A DNA stretch of 64,000 nucleotides from Alkalihalobacillus sp. LMS6 (GTDB lineage: Bacteria; Bacillota; Bacilli; Bacillales; Bacillaceae_D). The notes beneath the pieces were generated by a model. That model had not been told where the DNA came from and did not search any database. It saw only the letters and a program-made list of their open reading frames with translations. The DNA lies in the NCBI RefSeq assembly GCF_024362765.1, contig NZ_CP093302.1, positions 616,001-680,000 of the forward strand, given 5' to 3'. Shown piece by piece: positions 52,071-59,455 of this stretch. Numbering within the stretch: the stretch's first letter is position 1; every line of letters begins with the position of its first letter. A program made the position numbers and the translations under genes.

Positions 52071-52103
52071 TCGAGTCCCTCCCTTTTTTTGTCGAACTTT
52101 TAT

Positions 52104-52134
52104 AGTGTAAAGTCTCCTCTAAAGGGAGAGTCAA
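52104..52134 (-). promoter_or_regulatory. MerR-type promoter with 19-bp spacer
   Basis: On the minus strand TTGACT and TACACT are separated by 19 bp instead of 17. The spacer contains the dyad AGTCTCC-N7-GGAGAGT (52111-52131). Such overlong promoters are activated by MerR proteins that untwist the spacer. The dyad is of the ACTCTCC type used by drug-sensing MerR regulators. Confidence 0.85.
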
Positions 52135-52174
52135 CGATAAATGAAATCATTTATAAAGAGAGCTGGTGATTGAT

Positions 52175-52621
52175 ATGAAAGGAAGATCCATTTTTATCAT
52201 AATGATCGCAATAGCTGTGGTTGTTGCGTTTTTCCATTACTTAGAAAGGGAGCCTGGACCAACAACTATCGGGGAGGAGCTGGCTGATCGGTTTGAGCTT
52301 ATTGAAGTCGAACAAATTGAGATTAATCATTATGTAGAAAACGGAATAGATGTTGGTTATTTGAAAGCGGAAGAAGATATTGAAAAACTGATTCATAAAA
52401 TAGAAATGCTAGGCATTCATTTCGTAGACAATATTTATGCACAATCAGGGGAAGACTCCTATGAGATCTATTTTAAAATAGCTGAAGGTGGAAGTTTTTC
52501 GGTCTATTTTAATGATTCACATGTGTCGCTACCAACTGGAAGGTTCACATTGCTTGAAGAGAATAAAGCAACATCCTACATTGATGAGCTAGATACGATT
52601 GATTGGTATGAGAACAGGTAG
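52175..52621 (+). CDS. Membrane-anchored protein of unknown function
   Basis: One hydrophobic segment at residues 5-21 follows a basic start (MKGRS). The 125-residue exterior domain is acidic (LADRFELIEVEQIEI) and ends in DELDTIDWYENR. The ATG at 52175 is preceded by GGTGATTGAT. The 'RFELIEVEQIEI' type domain resembles small Bacillus stress-associated membrane proteins that I cannot name. Confidence 0.68.
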   Translation: MKGRSIFIIMIAIAVVVAFFHYLEREPGPTTIGEELADRFELIEVEQIEINHYVENGIDVGYLKAEEDIEKLIHKIEMLGIHFVDNIYAQSGEDSYEIYFKIAEGGSFSVYFNDSHVSLPTGRFTLLEENKATSYIDELDTIDWYENR

Positions 52622-52645
52622 GGAGAAGTTTCCATTGAGGTTCCC

Positions 52646-52675
52646 TTGACATTTAGAGTGAAAACGACTTATAGT
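52646..52675 (+). promoter_or_regulatory. Sigma-A promoter of the mutS2-like gene
   Basis: TTGACA (52646-52651), 18 bp and TATAGT (52670-52675) form a strong vegetative promoter. The transcript would start near 52682, about 35 nt before the leader ORF and 300 nt before the main gene. Confidence 0.8.
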
Positions 52676-52716
52676 AAGTGTGTAAATAATATTGCACGTA
52701 AGAAGGAGACGACTTT

Positions 52717-52740
52717 ATGTATCTGGTGGTTCTTAACTAA
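52717..52740 (+). CDS. Leader peptide MYLVVLN, candidate antibiotic-sensing stalling ORF
   Basis: AAGGAG (52703-52708) lies 8 nt before ATG TAT CTG GTG GTT CTT AAC TAA. Seven-codon ORFs with good ribosome sites in leaders of resistance genes act as drug-dependent ribosome stallers. The opening Met-Tyr-Leu is shared with the macrolide-sensing MsrD leader peptide as I recall it. Codons 5 to the stop lie in the 5' arm of a perfect 10-bp leader stem, so ribosome position would change RNA folding. Confidence 0.7.
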   Translation: MYLVVLN

Positions 52741-52922
52741 TCCAGCAATTGGATAACTTGAAATGCGATTTTTCAGCGTACAAGAGACGCTTATTTTGTG
52801 ATGGCATTTCGAGGAGTTAAGAACACGTTTACGATAAAGTTGTCCTACTTGAAGTGTACCTACGAAAGGTATGTACTTCTTTAAGCAGACCGCTGTGAAC
52901 GCATGTTCATAGCGGTCTTTTT
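52729..52922 (+). promoter_or_regulatory. Attenuator leader with terminator upstream of the mutS2-like gene
   Basis: GTTCTTAACT (52729-52738) pairs perfectly with AGTTAAGAAC (52815-52824). Inside are ATCCA/TGGAT (52740-52754), GAAATGC (52760-52766) with GCATTTC (52804-52810), and AGCGT/ACGCT (52775-52791). Downstream, GAAGTGTACC (52851-52860) and GGTATGTACTTC can pair. The terminator follows: AGACCGCT (52887-52894), TGAAC, GCAT, GTTCA and AGCGGTCT (52911-52918), then a T run to 52922. The default state should be termination before the coding gene. Confidence 0.8.
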
Positions 52923-52982
52923 GTCGTTCCCTGAACAAAGTTTGCGCGGTTCTTTTTACAAGCAAATGAAGGAGGAAGTATC

Positions 52983-54911
52983 ATGAATCAACAAGCGTTA
53001 CACGATATTGGCTTTACAGATGTACTTGAACAGATTGCAGGCTACACAAGGATGGAGCGCGGAAAAGAAACGGTGCTTCGTATGCAGCCTGTTTTTAACA
53101 AAGATCAAATTGAGCATAAGATGATTGAGGTGCAAGAAGCGATTGAGGTTCTAAAGCGTAGTGGAAGTGTGCCGATTCACGTGGTCGATGACATTGCGCA
53201 AATGCTTACGCAAGCGAAAAAAGGCCTTTTCATACGTGCTGATCAAATGACTCGAATTGTTTCTTTTTTAGAGCATTGTGGGAAATTAAAACGATTTATG
53301 AATGATAAACTAGACATTGCTCCCCTCGTCAGCAGCTACGCCTTTTCCATTGATGATTTGTCAATGCTGGAAGAAGAACTCGGGCAAGCGATTCGGAATG
53401 GGCAAGTGGATGACTACGCATCGAAAGAATTAAGCTATCTCCGACGTCAAAAGAAAATGGCGTTAGAACGATTGAAAAATAAAGTTGAGCATTTAGCGAG
53501 TGGTGGTAAATACAAAAGTTACTTGCAAGATAAAATGGTTTCCACTCGCCAAGGTCGCTATGTGCTTTCAATTAAAAAAGAATACCGAAACAAAGTAAAT
53601 GGTACCGTACTCGATACATCTGCTTCCGGTTCCACACTGTTTATTGAACCAGCAGAAGTTGGCGATATTCAAGAGGAAGTGAGTATGTATACGTACGCAG
53701 AGGAAGCTGAGGTTGAGCGAATTTTATTTGCGTTGACCGAATCCGTATTGGCGCAAGAGCATACCATTCATATTGCCATGGACGTCATGCATGAGTACGA
53801 TGTGTTGTTCGCAAAAGCAAAATATTGTCAAGACATTAACGGGATTAAGCCACACCTATCAGCTGAGCGAAAAATGAATCTCATTCGCGCAAAGCATCCA
53901 GCTTTAGGTGAAAAAGCCGTTCCCCTTTCCTTGACGTTTGGAGGGGAAGTTGACCGAGCGCTTGTGATTACAGGACCAAATACAGGAGGAAAGACCGTCA
54001 CCCTTAAAACGGTAGGCTTGTTAACGGCAATGGCACAAGCAGGGCTTTTAATTCCAGCTGAAAAAGGAAGTCAGGTGGGGATATTTCAAAGTCTGTTTGT
54101 GGATATCGGTGATGGCCAAAGCATTGAGGATAACTTAAGTACGTTTAGTTCAAGGCTCGTCTCCATTATTCAAATTTTACGAGACGCCAACGACCGCTCG
54201 CTCATATTAATGGATGAGTTAGGCTCAGGAACGGATCCGAATGAAGGGATGGGTCTAGCAATTACGATCTTAAATCAATTGTACAAAAAAGGGTCGACCT
54301 TACTTGCGACGACCCACTACAGTGAAATGAAGACCTTCGCGGATACAACAGACGGATTTATTAATGGGTCAATGGAATTTGATCTTGAAAGCTTACAGCC
54401 AACGTACAGATTATTAATTGGTGAGAGTGGAAAAAGCCAAGCTTTTGAGATTGCGCTGAAGTTAGGCTTACATCCAAGCATCGTTGATGAGGCGCACCAT
54501 ATTTCTTATGGACATGAAGGCTCTTATGTAGGTCGGTTTTCACAAGAGACGTTACAAGCAGATGAGTTCCGTAAGCAGGTCATTGTGAACCGTCATGCGA
54601 ACAAACAGAAAAAACGTCAAGTCCAAGATGTAAAGCAGTTTCAGCAAGGAGACAATGTGACCGTGCAAGCTTCAAATGAAACAGCGATTGTTTATAAAGG
54701 TCCAGACGATAAAGGCAATTATATTGTGCAGATTAAGGACGAAAAACGAACGATTAATCACAAACGTTTAAACTTGCACATTTCGGCTGCAGAACTGTAT
54801 CCAGCTGATTATGATTTCGATATTATTTTTAAAAGCAAAGACTATCGAAAAGTGAAAAATGACCAGAACCGTAAACATATGGACGGTGTATGGTTGGAAG
54901 AGGAAGAGTGA
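52983..54911 (+). CDS. MutS2-like ATPase lacking the Smr domain
   Basis: MutS2 proteins are MutS-family dimeric ATPases without mismatch-recognition domains; Bacillus subtilis MutS2 acts on collided ribosomes. The core and lever domains fill residues 1-290. Walker A is TGPNTGGKT near residue 330, Walker B is LILMDELGSGTDP near 410, and TTHYSEMK follows. A KOW-like domain lies at about 555-600 (FQQGDNVTVQASNETAIVYK). The C-terminal Smr domain of canonical MutS2 (about 785 residues) and most of the coiled-coil linker are missing; this protein has 642 residues. An attenuator leader with a stalling-type ORF lies upstream, suggesting drug-induced expression. Confidence 0.85.
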   Translation: MNQQALHDIGFTDVLEQIAGYTRMERGKETVLRMQPVFNKDQIEHKMIEVQEAIEVLKRSGSVPIHVVDDIAQMLTQAKKGLFIRADQMTRIVSFLEHCGKLKRFMNDKLDIAPLVSSYAFSIDDLSMLEEELGQAIRNGQVDDYASKELSYLRRQKKMALERLKNKVEHLASGGKYKSYLQDKMVSTRQGRYVLSIKKEYRNKVNGTVLDTSASGSTLFIEPAEVGDIQEEVSMYTYAEEAEVERILFALTESVLAQEHTIHIAMDVMHEYDVLFAKAKYCQDINGIKPHLSAERKMNLIRAKHPALGEKAVPLSLTFGGEVDRALVITGPNTGGKTVTLKTVGLLTAMAQAGLLIPAEKGSQVGIFQSLFVDIGDGQSIEDNLSTFSSRLVSIIQILRDANDRSLILMDELGSGTDPNEGMGLAITILNQLYKKGSTLLATTHYSEMKTFADTTDGFINGSMEFDLESLQPTYRLLIGESGKSQAFEIALKLGLHPSIVDEAHHISYGHEGSYVGRFSQETLQADEFRKQVIVNRHANKQKKRQVQDVKQFQQGDNVTVQASNETAIVYKGPDDKGNYIVQIKDEKRTINHKRLNLHISAAELYPADYDFDIIFKSKDYRKVKNDQNRKHMDGVWLEEEE

Positions 54912-54915
54912 ACAA

Positions 54916-54946
54916 AAAGCCGCACATTGTTGTGCGGCTTTATTTT
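54916..54946. terminator. Bidirectional intrinsic terminator
   Basis: AAAGCCGCAC (54916-54925) pairs with TGTGCGGCTT (54931-54940) around ATTGT. A run of A lies on its left and TATTTT on its right. It serves the convergent mutS2-like and nox genes. Confidence 0.85.
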
Positions 54947-56309
54947 ACGTTAATTGTGATTGTAGTTGATCCTGCTCAGTTAGTGCTTTTAACGCAATAG
55001 TATTTAGAATATTGACTGGCTTGTTGTAGTGGGGTTGGAAGAAGAAATCGCTAAATGCTAGGTCTTCTACGGTCATCCTTTGTTGTATGCAAACGGATAA
55101 CGTATTCATCAGCTGTGTTTGGTCGATTTTACTTAACACTTGTGCGCCAATTAAACGCATCGTATCTTGATCATACACAAGCTTCAGCTTCACTTCTGTC
55201 GCAGTTGGCATAAAGGTTGGGCGTTCGTGATCCACAAGTGTAGTGGAACGAACATCTAACCCGTACATTGCTGCGCCTTCTTCTGTTAAACCTGTAGAAG
55301 CCATATTCAGATCGTAAAGTTTTAACCCTGATGTTCCTTGTGTGCCTCGATATTTAATGGTGGGCTTTACAATATTGTACGCAACGAGTGTCCCCATCTT
55401 GGTCGCATTTGTCGCTAGGGGAATATAGGCGTGATGCTGAGCTGAATTGTGAAATACTGAGCAATTATCGCCAGCAGCAAAGATCGATGGGTCGCTTGTT
55501 TGCATGTATTCATTCACAAGCAGTGCACCATTCTCTAGCGTGTCTAGTTCGCCTTTTAACAATTCTGTTTGTGGGCGGAATCCAACACAGAGTATGACAA
55601 GATCAACATCGTGTGTCGTTTTGCTCGTTTGGATGGCAGTAACTTCTCCCGCCTCATTACCGGCGAATGCCTCAACTTTTTCATTTAACGCCAAACGAAT
55701 GCCTTGTGCTGTTAATGTCTGTTCAACCTCATCAGTAAATTCGCGGTCGAGATATTTGTTTAAGACACGGTCCGCGCCTTCAATAAACGTCACGTCTTTT
55801 CCATATGCTTCAAACGCTTCAACCAGTTCTACACCGATATAGCCAGCACCGACAACAGCAATTTTATTTGCATGGGTCGCTTTTTCAATAATCTCTTGAG
55901 CTTGTGCATAGTTTTTGCATAGCTGAATGTTCTTTAACCCAACACCTGAAATCGGTGGAACAATTGGGGTAGAGCCAGTGGTATAGACAAGCTTATCGTA
56001 GGAATCAATAAACTGTTCACCTGTTTCCAAATTCTCCACAACAAGAGTCTTTTCCTGTCGGTTGATCGAGTGGACATTGTGACTAACACGCATCTTCGCT
56101 CCAAGTGCTTCTAATTCCTGAGGAGAAGAGTAAAAGAGCTTTTGAGCATCATCGACGACACCGCCGACATGTAGCGCGATCCCGCATGAAAGAAAAGAGA
56201 CATTGTCGTTTCGCTCATATACTGTAATAGCTGCTTCTGGATGAAGTCGAAGCAAATTTTTAACCGTTTGTGTCCCTGCATGTGTACAACCAATAACAAT
56301 AATTTTCAA
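54945..56309 (-). CDS. nox: NADH oxidase / CoA-disulfide reductase family flavoprotein
   Basis: The single redox Cys is residue 42 in FLSCGIAL, the position used by water-forming NADH oxidases and CoA-disulfide reductases. The N-terminal FAD loop reads IVIGCTHAGTQTVKNL, the NAD loop VVGAGYIGVELVEAF and the second FAD motif IFAAGDNCSV. GCTHAG favours NADH oxidase (Nox-2 type) over CoADR, but activity is not proven. It regenerates NAD+ using O2. Three Rex-like sites lie upstream. Length 454 residues is normal. Confidence 0.9.
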   Translation of the reverse strand: MKIIVIGCTHAGTQTVKNLLRLHPEAAITVYERNDNVSFLSCGIALHVGGVVDDAQKLFYSSPQELEALGAKMRVSHNVHSINRQEKTLVVENLETGEQFIDSYDKLVYTTGSTPIVPPISGVGLKNIQLCKNYAQAQEIIEKATHANKIAVVGAGYIGVELVEAFEAYGKDVTFIEGADRVLNKYLDREFTDEVEQTLTAQGIRLALNEKVEAFAGNEAGEVTAIQTSKTTHDVDLVILCVGFRPQTELLKGELDTLENGALLVNEYMQTSDPSIFAAGDNCSVFHNSAQHHAYIPLATNATKMGTLVAYNIVKPTIKYRGTQGTSGLKLYDLNMASTGLTEEGAAMYGLDVRSTTLVDHERPTFMPTATEVKLKLVYDQDTMRLIGAQVLSKIDQTQLMNTLSVCIQQRMTVEDLAFSDFFFQPHYNKPVNILNTIALKALTEQDQLQSQLT

Positions 56310-56332
56310 TGAAAAAACCTCCTGAATTTATA

Positions 56333-56350
56333 TTGTGAAATAATGAGCAT
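56333..56350. promoter_or_regulatory. Rex-like box 1
   Basis: TTGTGAAATAATGAGCAT has the exact 5' half of the Rex consensus TTGTGAAN4TTCACAA and a degenerate 3' half. It is the copy nearest to nox, about 25 bp before the ATG. Confidence 0.55.
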
Positions 56351-56394
56351 GTTCAGTTATAAAAAGAAGGAGAAAAGCACTCCTTGATTTGACT

Positions 56395-56412
56395 TTGTGA
56401 AATAATGAGCAA
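56395..56412. promoter_or_regulatory. Rex-like box 2
   Basis: TTGTGAAATAATGAGCAA repeats box 1 in the same orientation 62 bp away. The identical departures from the Rex consensus in all copies suggest selection for this exact site. Confidence 0.55.
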
Positions 56413-56459
56413 ATAAAAATGAAAGTTATCTTTTTTGTTTACAAACTAAGACTAACACA

Positions 56460-56477
56460 TTGTGAAGTATTGAGCAA
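56460..56477. promoter_or_regulatory. Rex-like box 3
   Basis: TTGTGAAGTATTGAGCAA is the third copy, 65 bp beyond box 2, with two changes in the centre. The regular six-turn spacing supports cooperative binding on one DNA face. Confidence 0.5.
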
Positions 56478-56493
56478 GAGGTTTATGGAAATA

Positions 56494-56520
56494 CCATAGT
56501 CTTTTCTTTATAGACTATGG
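56494..56520 (-). terminator. Hairpin after the methyltransferase gene upstream of nox
   Basis: CCATAGTCT (56494-56502) pairs perfectly with AGACTATGG (56512-56520). It lies 3' of nothing on the plus strand and upstream of nox on the minus strand. There is only a poor T run, so termination is uncertain. It could also be a protein-binding palindrome. Confidence 0.35.
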
Positions 56521-56530
56521 CAAGTGTGTA

Positions 56531-57367
56531 TCATTGTTTTTCTGCTAAGAAAGCCATTGTGTCACTCTTTGATGTATAAGGCTTGCCAGTCACATCACTG
56601 TAAACCTCTTTAATGCTAAAGCCGGCTTGTTCTAATTCTGTTTGAAGCATAGGTTTAGTGAAATATTGATTCCAAATATAGTAGGTTTGATTATCGTTTG
56701 CGGTCATTACATTCGTTTGTTCAAGACTAACGCATTCGTCTGGATAGGTACAATTTTGTTGAAGCTCAAGATGATTTTCAGGCGACCAAAAACCGCCGTG
56801 TTCATGATGATTCCAGTAGCGTTGGTCTGAAAACCGTTTGAATTTCTCTACTGTAAACACGTCTAAAAACAATTGACCCCCAATGTTTAAGCTGTCATAG
56901 ATACGTTGTAAAACTTGCTTTCGTTCTTCTTTTCCAAGCGCACCGTAATCACAATAAATGAGTAAGGCAAGATCAAACTCGGGCTTCAACTGAACCGAAA
57001 GATAATCTTGATTGATATACGTAATGGGAAGACCTTTTTTCTTCGTTTGTTCTTTCGCATATGCAATGGAGTGGGAAGAGATATCAATTCCCGTGACGGT
57101 ATGCTGTAATTGTGCAAGTGGTTCACAATACAGCCCAGGTCCACAGCCAAAATCAACAATTTTTGTAGGGTTTTCATTTAAAATGCGTTGATGAATGAAA
57201 TGGACAGAAGTTTCAATCGTACCAGCGTGTCGACTAGCACCATCATGATCTTGACTTAAGTGGGCATCCAACAAAAAAGGCGCAATGTGAGGGTCCTGCC
57301 AAAACATATTTTCATTTCTTGCAAAGAGAGCAGGACGTTTGATGGTTTCTAAAAGTGTGCGGTTCAT
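56531..57367 (-). CDS. SAM-dependent class I methyltransferase
   Basis: The SAM loop KIVDFGCGPGLYCEPLA (about residues 69-85), motif II around TGIDISSHSIAYA and LALLIYCDYGALG give the class I methyltransferase fold. The protein is 278 residues with an N-terminal helix region. The NQ-rich middle domain is typical of small-molecule methyltransferases. The acceptor is unknown. GGAGGTACGT precedes the ATG. Confidence 0.87.
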   Translation of the reverse strand: MNRTLLETIKRPALFARNENMFWQDPHIAPFLLDAHLSQDHDGASRHAGTIETSVHFIHQRILNENPTKIVDFGCGPGLYCEPLAQLQHTVTGIDISSHSIAYAKEQTKKKGLPITYINQDYLSVQLKPEFDLALLIYCDYGALGKEERKQVLQRIYDSLNIGGQLFLDVFTVEKFKRFSDQRYWNHHEHGGFWSPENHLELQQNCTYPDECVSLEQTNVMTANDNQTYYIWNQYFTKPMLQTELEQAGFSIKEVYSDVTGKPYTSKSDTMAFLAEKQ

Positions 57368-57392
57368 GTAACGTACCTCCGATTTTTTTTAT

Positions 57393-57423
57393 GAAAAAAC
57401 CGTAGAGCGGGGCTCTGCGGTTT
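57393..57423 (-). terminator. Intrinsic terminator of the 57439 gene
   Basis: On the minus strand AAACCGCAGAGC and GCTCTACGGTTT form a stem (one mismatch) followed by T residues. It lies 16 bp beyond the stop of the leftward gene at 57439. Confidence 0.8.
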
Positions 57424-57438
57424 GGATGAATCGCTCAT

Positions 57439-57780
57439 TTACTCAACGGTTTCATAGGTTAAGTCTTGATCACTCATATGTTCTTCTAACAGTGATTCGA
57501 GTTCGTTCACATGTTGTTCTAGCTGGTCATTTGATGCAAATGACACGTAAAGTTGATTTTGCTCGTCTGTATTTTCATTATATTGACTCGCATAATTGAC
57601 AATCGTGTTTCCTGTTCGCTCATTTAAATAATCGTACACATTTTCCTCTAGTTGCCCATTAAACGTAGCGTGTACATAAGGTTCACTGATGTCTTCTGGC
57701 GTTTGATCCGTATCGACAATGAGAAATACAACGACTAATAGAATGATAAGCATACCACCTACGATCAATCCACGTTTCAT
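57439..57780 (-). CDS. Membrane-anchored acidic protein of unknown function
   Basis: Residues 5-21 form one hydrophobic segment after MKRG. The exterior 90 residues are very acidic (EPYVHATFNGQLEENVYDYL, ELESLLEEHMSDQDL) and helical. AGGAG precedes the ATG. It is a monocistronic unit with its own terminator. No family recognised. Confidence 0.7.
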   Translation of the reverse strand: MKRGLIVGGMLIILLVVVFLIVDTDQTPEDISEPYVHATFNGQLEENVYDYLNERTGNTIVNYASQYNENTDEQNQLYVSFASNDQLEQHVNELESLLEEHMSDQDLTYETVE

Positions 57781-57997
57781 TCTTCCAACTCCTCTATTTA
57801 TTTATATGGAGTTCTATTCCTTAATTGGAAAAAAACAAAACGTAATCAAGTAAAACGATGCAGGGAAAAAGTCGTGAGCAGTATGTGTTTAAAAAAAGTC
57901 CTCCTGCTTGACTGAAGTTAAGCGAGTTCCATTCAAATAGGAATTTTACTTGCAGTTTGATACACTAAACATAACAACAATAAATTGAATAAAAACA

Positions 57998-58082
57998 CCA
58001 CTAGGGGTGCGCTAAGCTGAGAGAGACAAGGATGTCTTAACCCTTATGAACCTGATCTAGATGATACTAGCGGAGGGAAGTG
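57998..58082 (+). ncRNA. TPP riboswitch (THI box)
   Basis: The universally conserved elements occur in order: GGGGTGC (58004-58010), GCTGAGAG (58016-58023), ACCC and TGAACCTGATCTAGAT, then ACTAGCGGAGGGAA. ACTAG near 58000 pairs with CTAG at the 3' end as P1. Thiamine pyrophosphate binding would promote the terminator that follows and turn off the deformylase gene. Confidence 0.95.
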
Positions 58083-58113
58083 GTTGAATCAGATGCGTCG
58101 TTTAATCGTTCAA

Positions 58114-58144
58114 CACTTCTTTTCCTAAAAAAAGAGGTGCTTTT
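58114..58144 (+). terminator. Riboswitch-controlled terminator
   Basis: CACTTCTTTT (58114-58123) pairs with AAAAGAGGTG (58130-58139, one wobble) and is followed by C and TTTT. It lies between the TPP aptamer and the ribosome site of ylmB, where a TPP expression platform belongs. Confidence 0.75.
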
Positions 58145-58166
58145 CATTTTTGAGGAGGAAAAGGAT

Positions 58167-59441
58167 ATGGAAACATTCGTTGATGACGTGCACGAGCGAA
58201 AAGATGAGTTAATCCAACTTGTGAAAGACTTGATTGAGTTTGAAACACCAGCGCCGCCAGCTCGTAATACAGCAGGAATTCAAGCGTATATTGCGAACTA
58301 TTTAAACGACTTAGGGGCAACGGTTGATCAGTGGGACGTTTATGAAGGGGATCCGAATGTAGTTGGCACATTAAAAGGATCGCACTCAGATACCTTTCAC
58401 AGTTTGATTTTGAATGGTCACGTAGATGTCGCTTCTGTTGATAAGGATGAGGTGTGGAAGACGTCCCCTTTTTCTGCCGAGGTTATGGATGGAACGATTT
58501 ACGGTCGTGGTGCTGCAGACATGAAAGGTGGTCTTGCTGCTTGTTTGTTTGCACTAAAACTTGCATCTGATTATGGTTTGAAGTTAAAGGGAGATGTCTT
58601 TTTACAGTCGGTTATCGGAGAAGAAGTGGGGGAAGCAGGGACGAAGCAATGTTGTGAGCGTGGCTATCAAGCAGACTATGCGATCGTCGCGGACACAAGT
58701 CACTGTGCCATTCAAGGTCAGGGCGGCGTCATTACAGGCTGGATTACAATTAAAAGTCCGACCACGCACCATGACGGCACGAGAAGACAAATGGTCCATG
58801 CAGGAGGAGGCGTGCATGGAGCAAGCGCAATTGAAAAAATGACAAAAATGATTACGGCTTTGCAAGAGTTAGAACGACACTGGGCTATTACAAAATCGTA
58901 TCCTGGATTCCCCTCAGGAACCAACACGATTAATCCAGCCGTTATTGAAGGCGGACGGCATCCTGCTTTTGTAGCGGATGAATGCCGTTTATGGATAACG
59001 GTTCATTTTTACCCTGATGAAACGGTTGAAGAAGTCACAAAACAAATCGAAAACCATCTTCTTGCTGTTGCACAGGGAGATATATGGCTTCGAGATCATC
59101 CACCGCTGTTTGAATGGGGAGGCGAATCTATGATTGTTGATCGTGGCGAGGTGTTTCCTGCGTTTTCGGTTGATCAAGAACACGCTGCATTCTCGATGGT
59201 TACGGAAGCACACGAAGCGTTTTTTGGAGCACGACCAGATGTGGAAATGTCTCAAACGGTCACGGATGGAGGTTGGCTAGCCTCTTACGGTATCCCAACG
59301 ATTCTTTATGGACCAGGGAAATTAGAACATGCGCATGCTGTGAATGAGCAATTAAATATTGAGGAGCTCATGAATTATACGCAGTCGTTGCTTCGTTTTA
59401 TGATTAGCTGGTGCAACACGCCAAAAAGTAGCGCAGATTAA
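58167..59441 (+). CDS. ylmB: Formylaminopyrimidine deformylase YlmB-like (M20 family)
   Basis: YlmB deformylates N-formyl-4-amino-5-aminomethyl-2-methylpyrimidine so that thiamine breakdown products can be salvaged to HMP. The M20/ArgE-DapE zinc site is visible: LNGHVDV (His), GRGAADMKGG (Asp) and GEEVGEAG (two Glu). The product has 424 residues. GAGGAGG before the ATG at 58167 selects this start; the longer frame from 58080 is riboswitch sequence. A TPP riboswitch controls it, as for Bacillus ylmB. No other thiamine gene is adjacent. Confidence 0.88.
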   Translation: METFVDDVHERKDELIQLVKDLIEFETPAPPARNTAGIQAYIANYLNDLGATVDQWDVYEGDPNVVGTLKGSHSDTFHSLILNGHVDVASVDKDEVWKTSPFSAEVMDGTIYGRGAADMKGGLAACLFALKLASDYGLKLKGDVFLQSVIGEEVGEAGTKQCCERGYQADYAIVADTSHCAIQGQGGVITGWITIKSPTTHHDGTRRQMVHAGGGVHGASAIEKMTKMITALQELERHWAITKSYPGFPSGTNTINPAVIEGGRHPAFVADECRLWITVHFYPDETVEEVTKQIENHLLAVAQGDIWLRDHPPLFEWGGESMIVDRGEVFPAFSVDQEHAAFSMVTEAHEAFFGARPDVEMSQTVTDGGWLASYGIPTILYGPGKLEHAHAVNEQLNIEELMNYTQSLLRFMISWCNTPKSSAD

Positions 59442-59455
59442 TGCGCTACTTTCTT
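59425..59455. terminator. Bidirectional terminator over the ylmB stop
   Basis: AAAGTAGCGCA (59425-59435) pairs perfectly with TGCGCTACTTT (59442-59452). The TAA of ylmB is in the loop region, and the convergent cupin gene ends at 59454. Confidence 0.75.

Noticed and set aside
55504-55842. Plus-strand 112-codon frame opposite nox
   Set aside because: Ser-rich antisense shadow of a flavoprotein gene with complete motifs.
58080-58166. Longer start for ylmB
   Set aside because: These codons lie in the TPP riboswitch end and its terminator; GAGGAGG supports the ATG at 58167.
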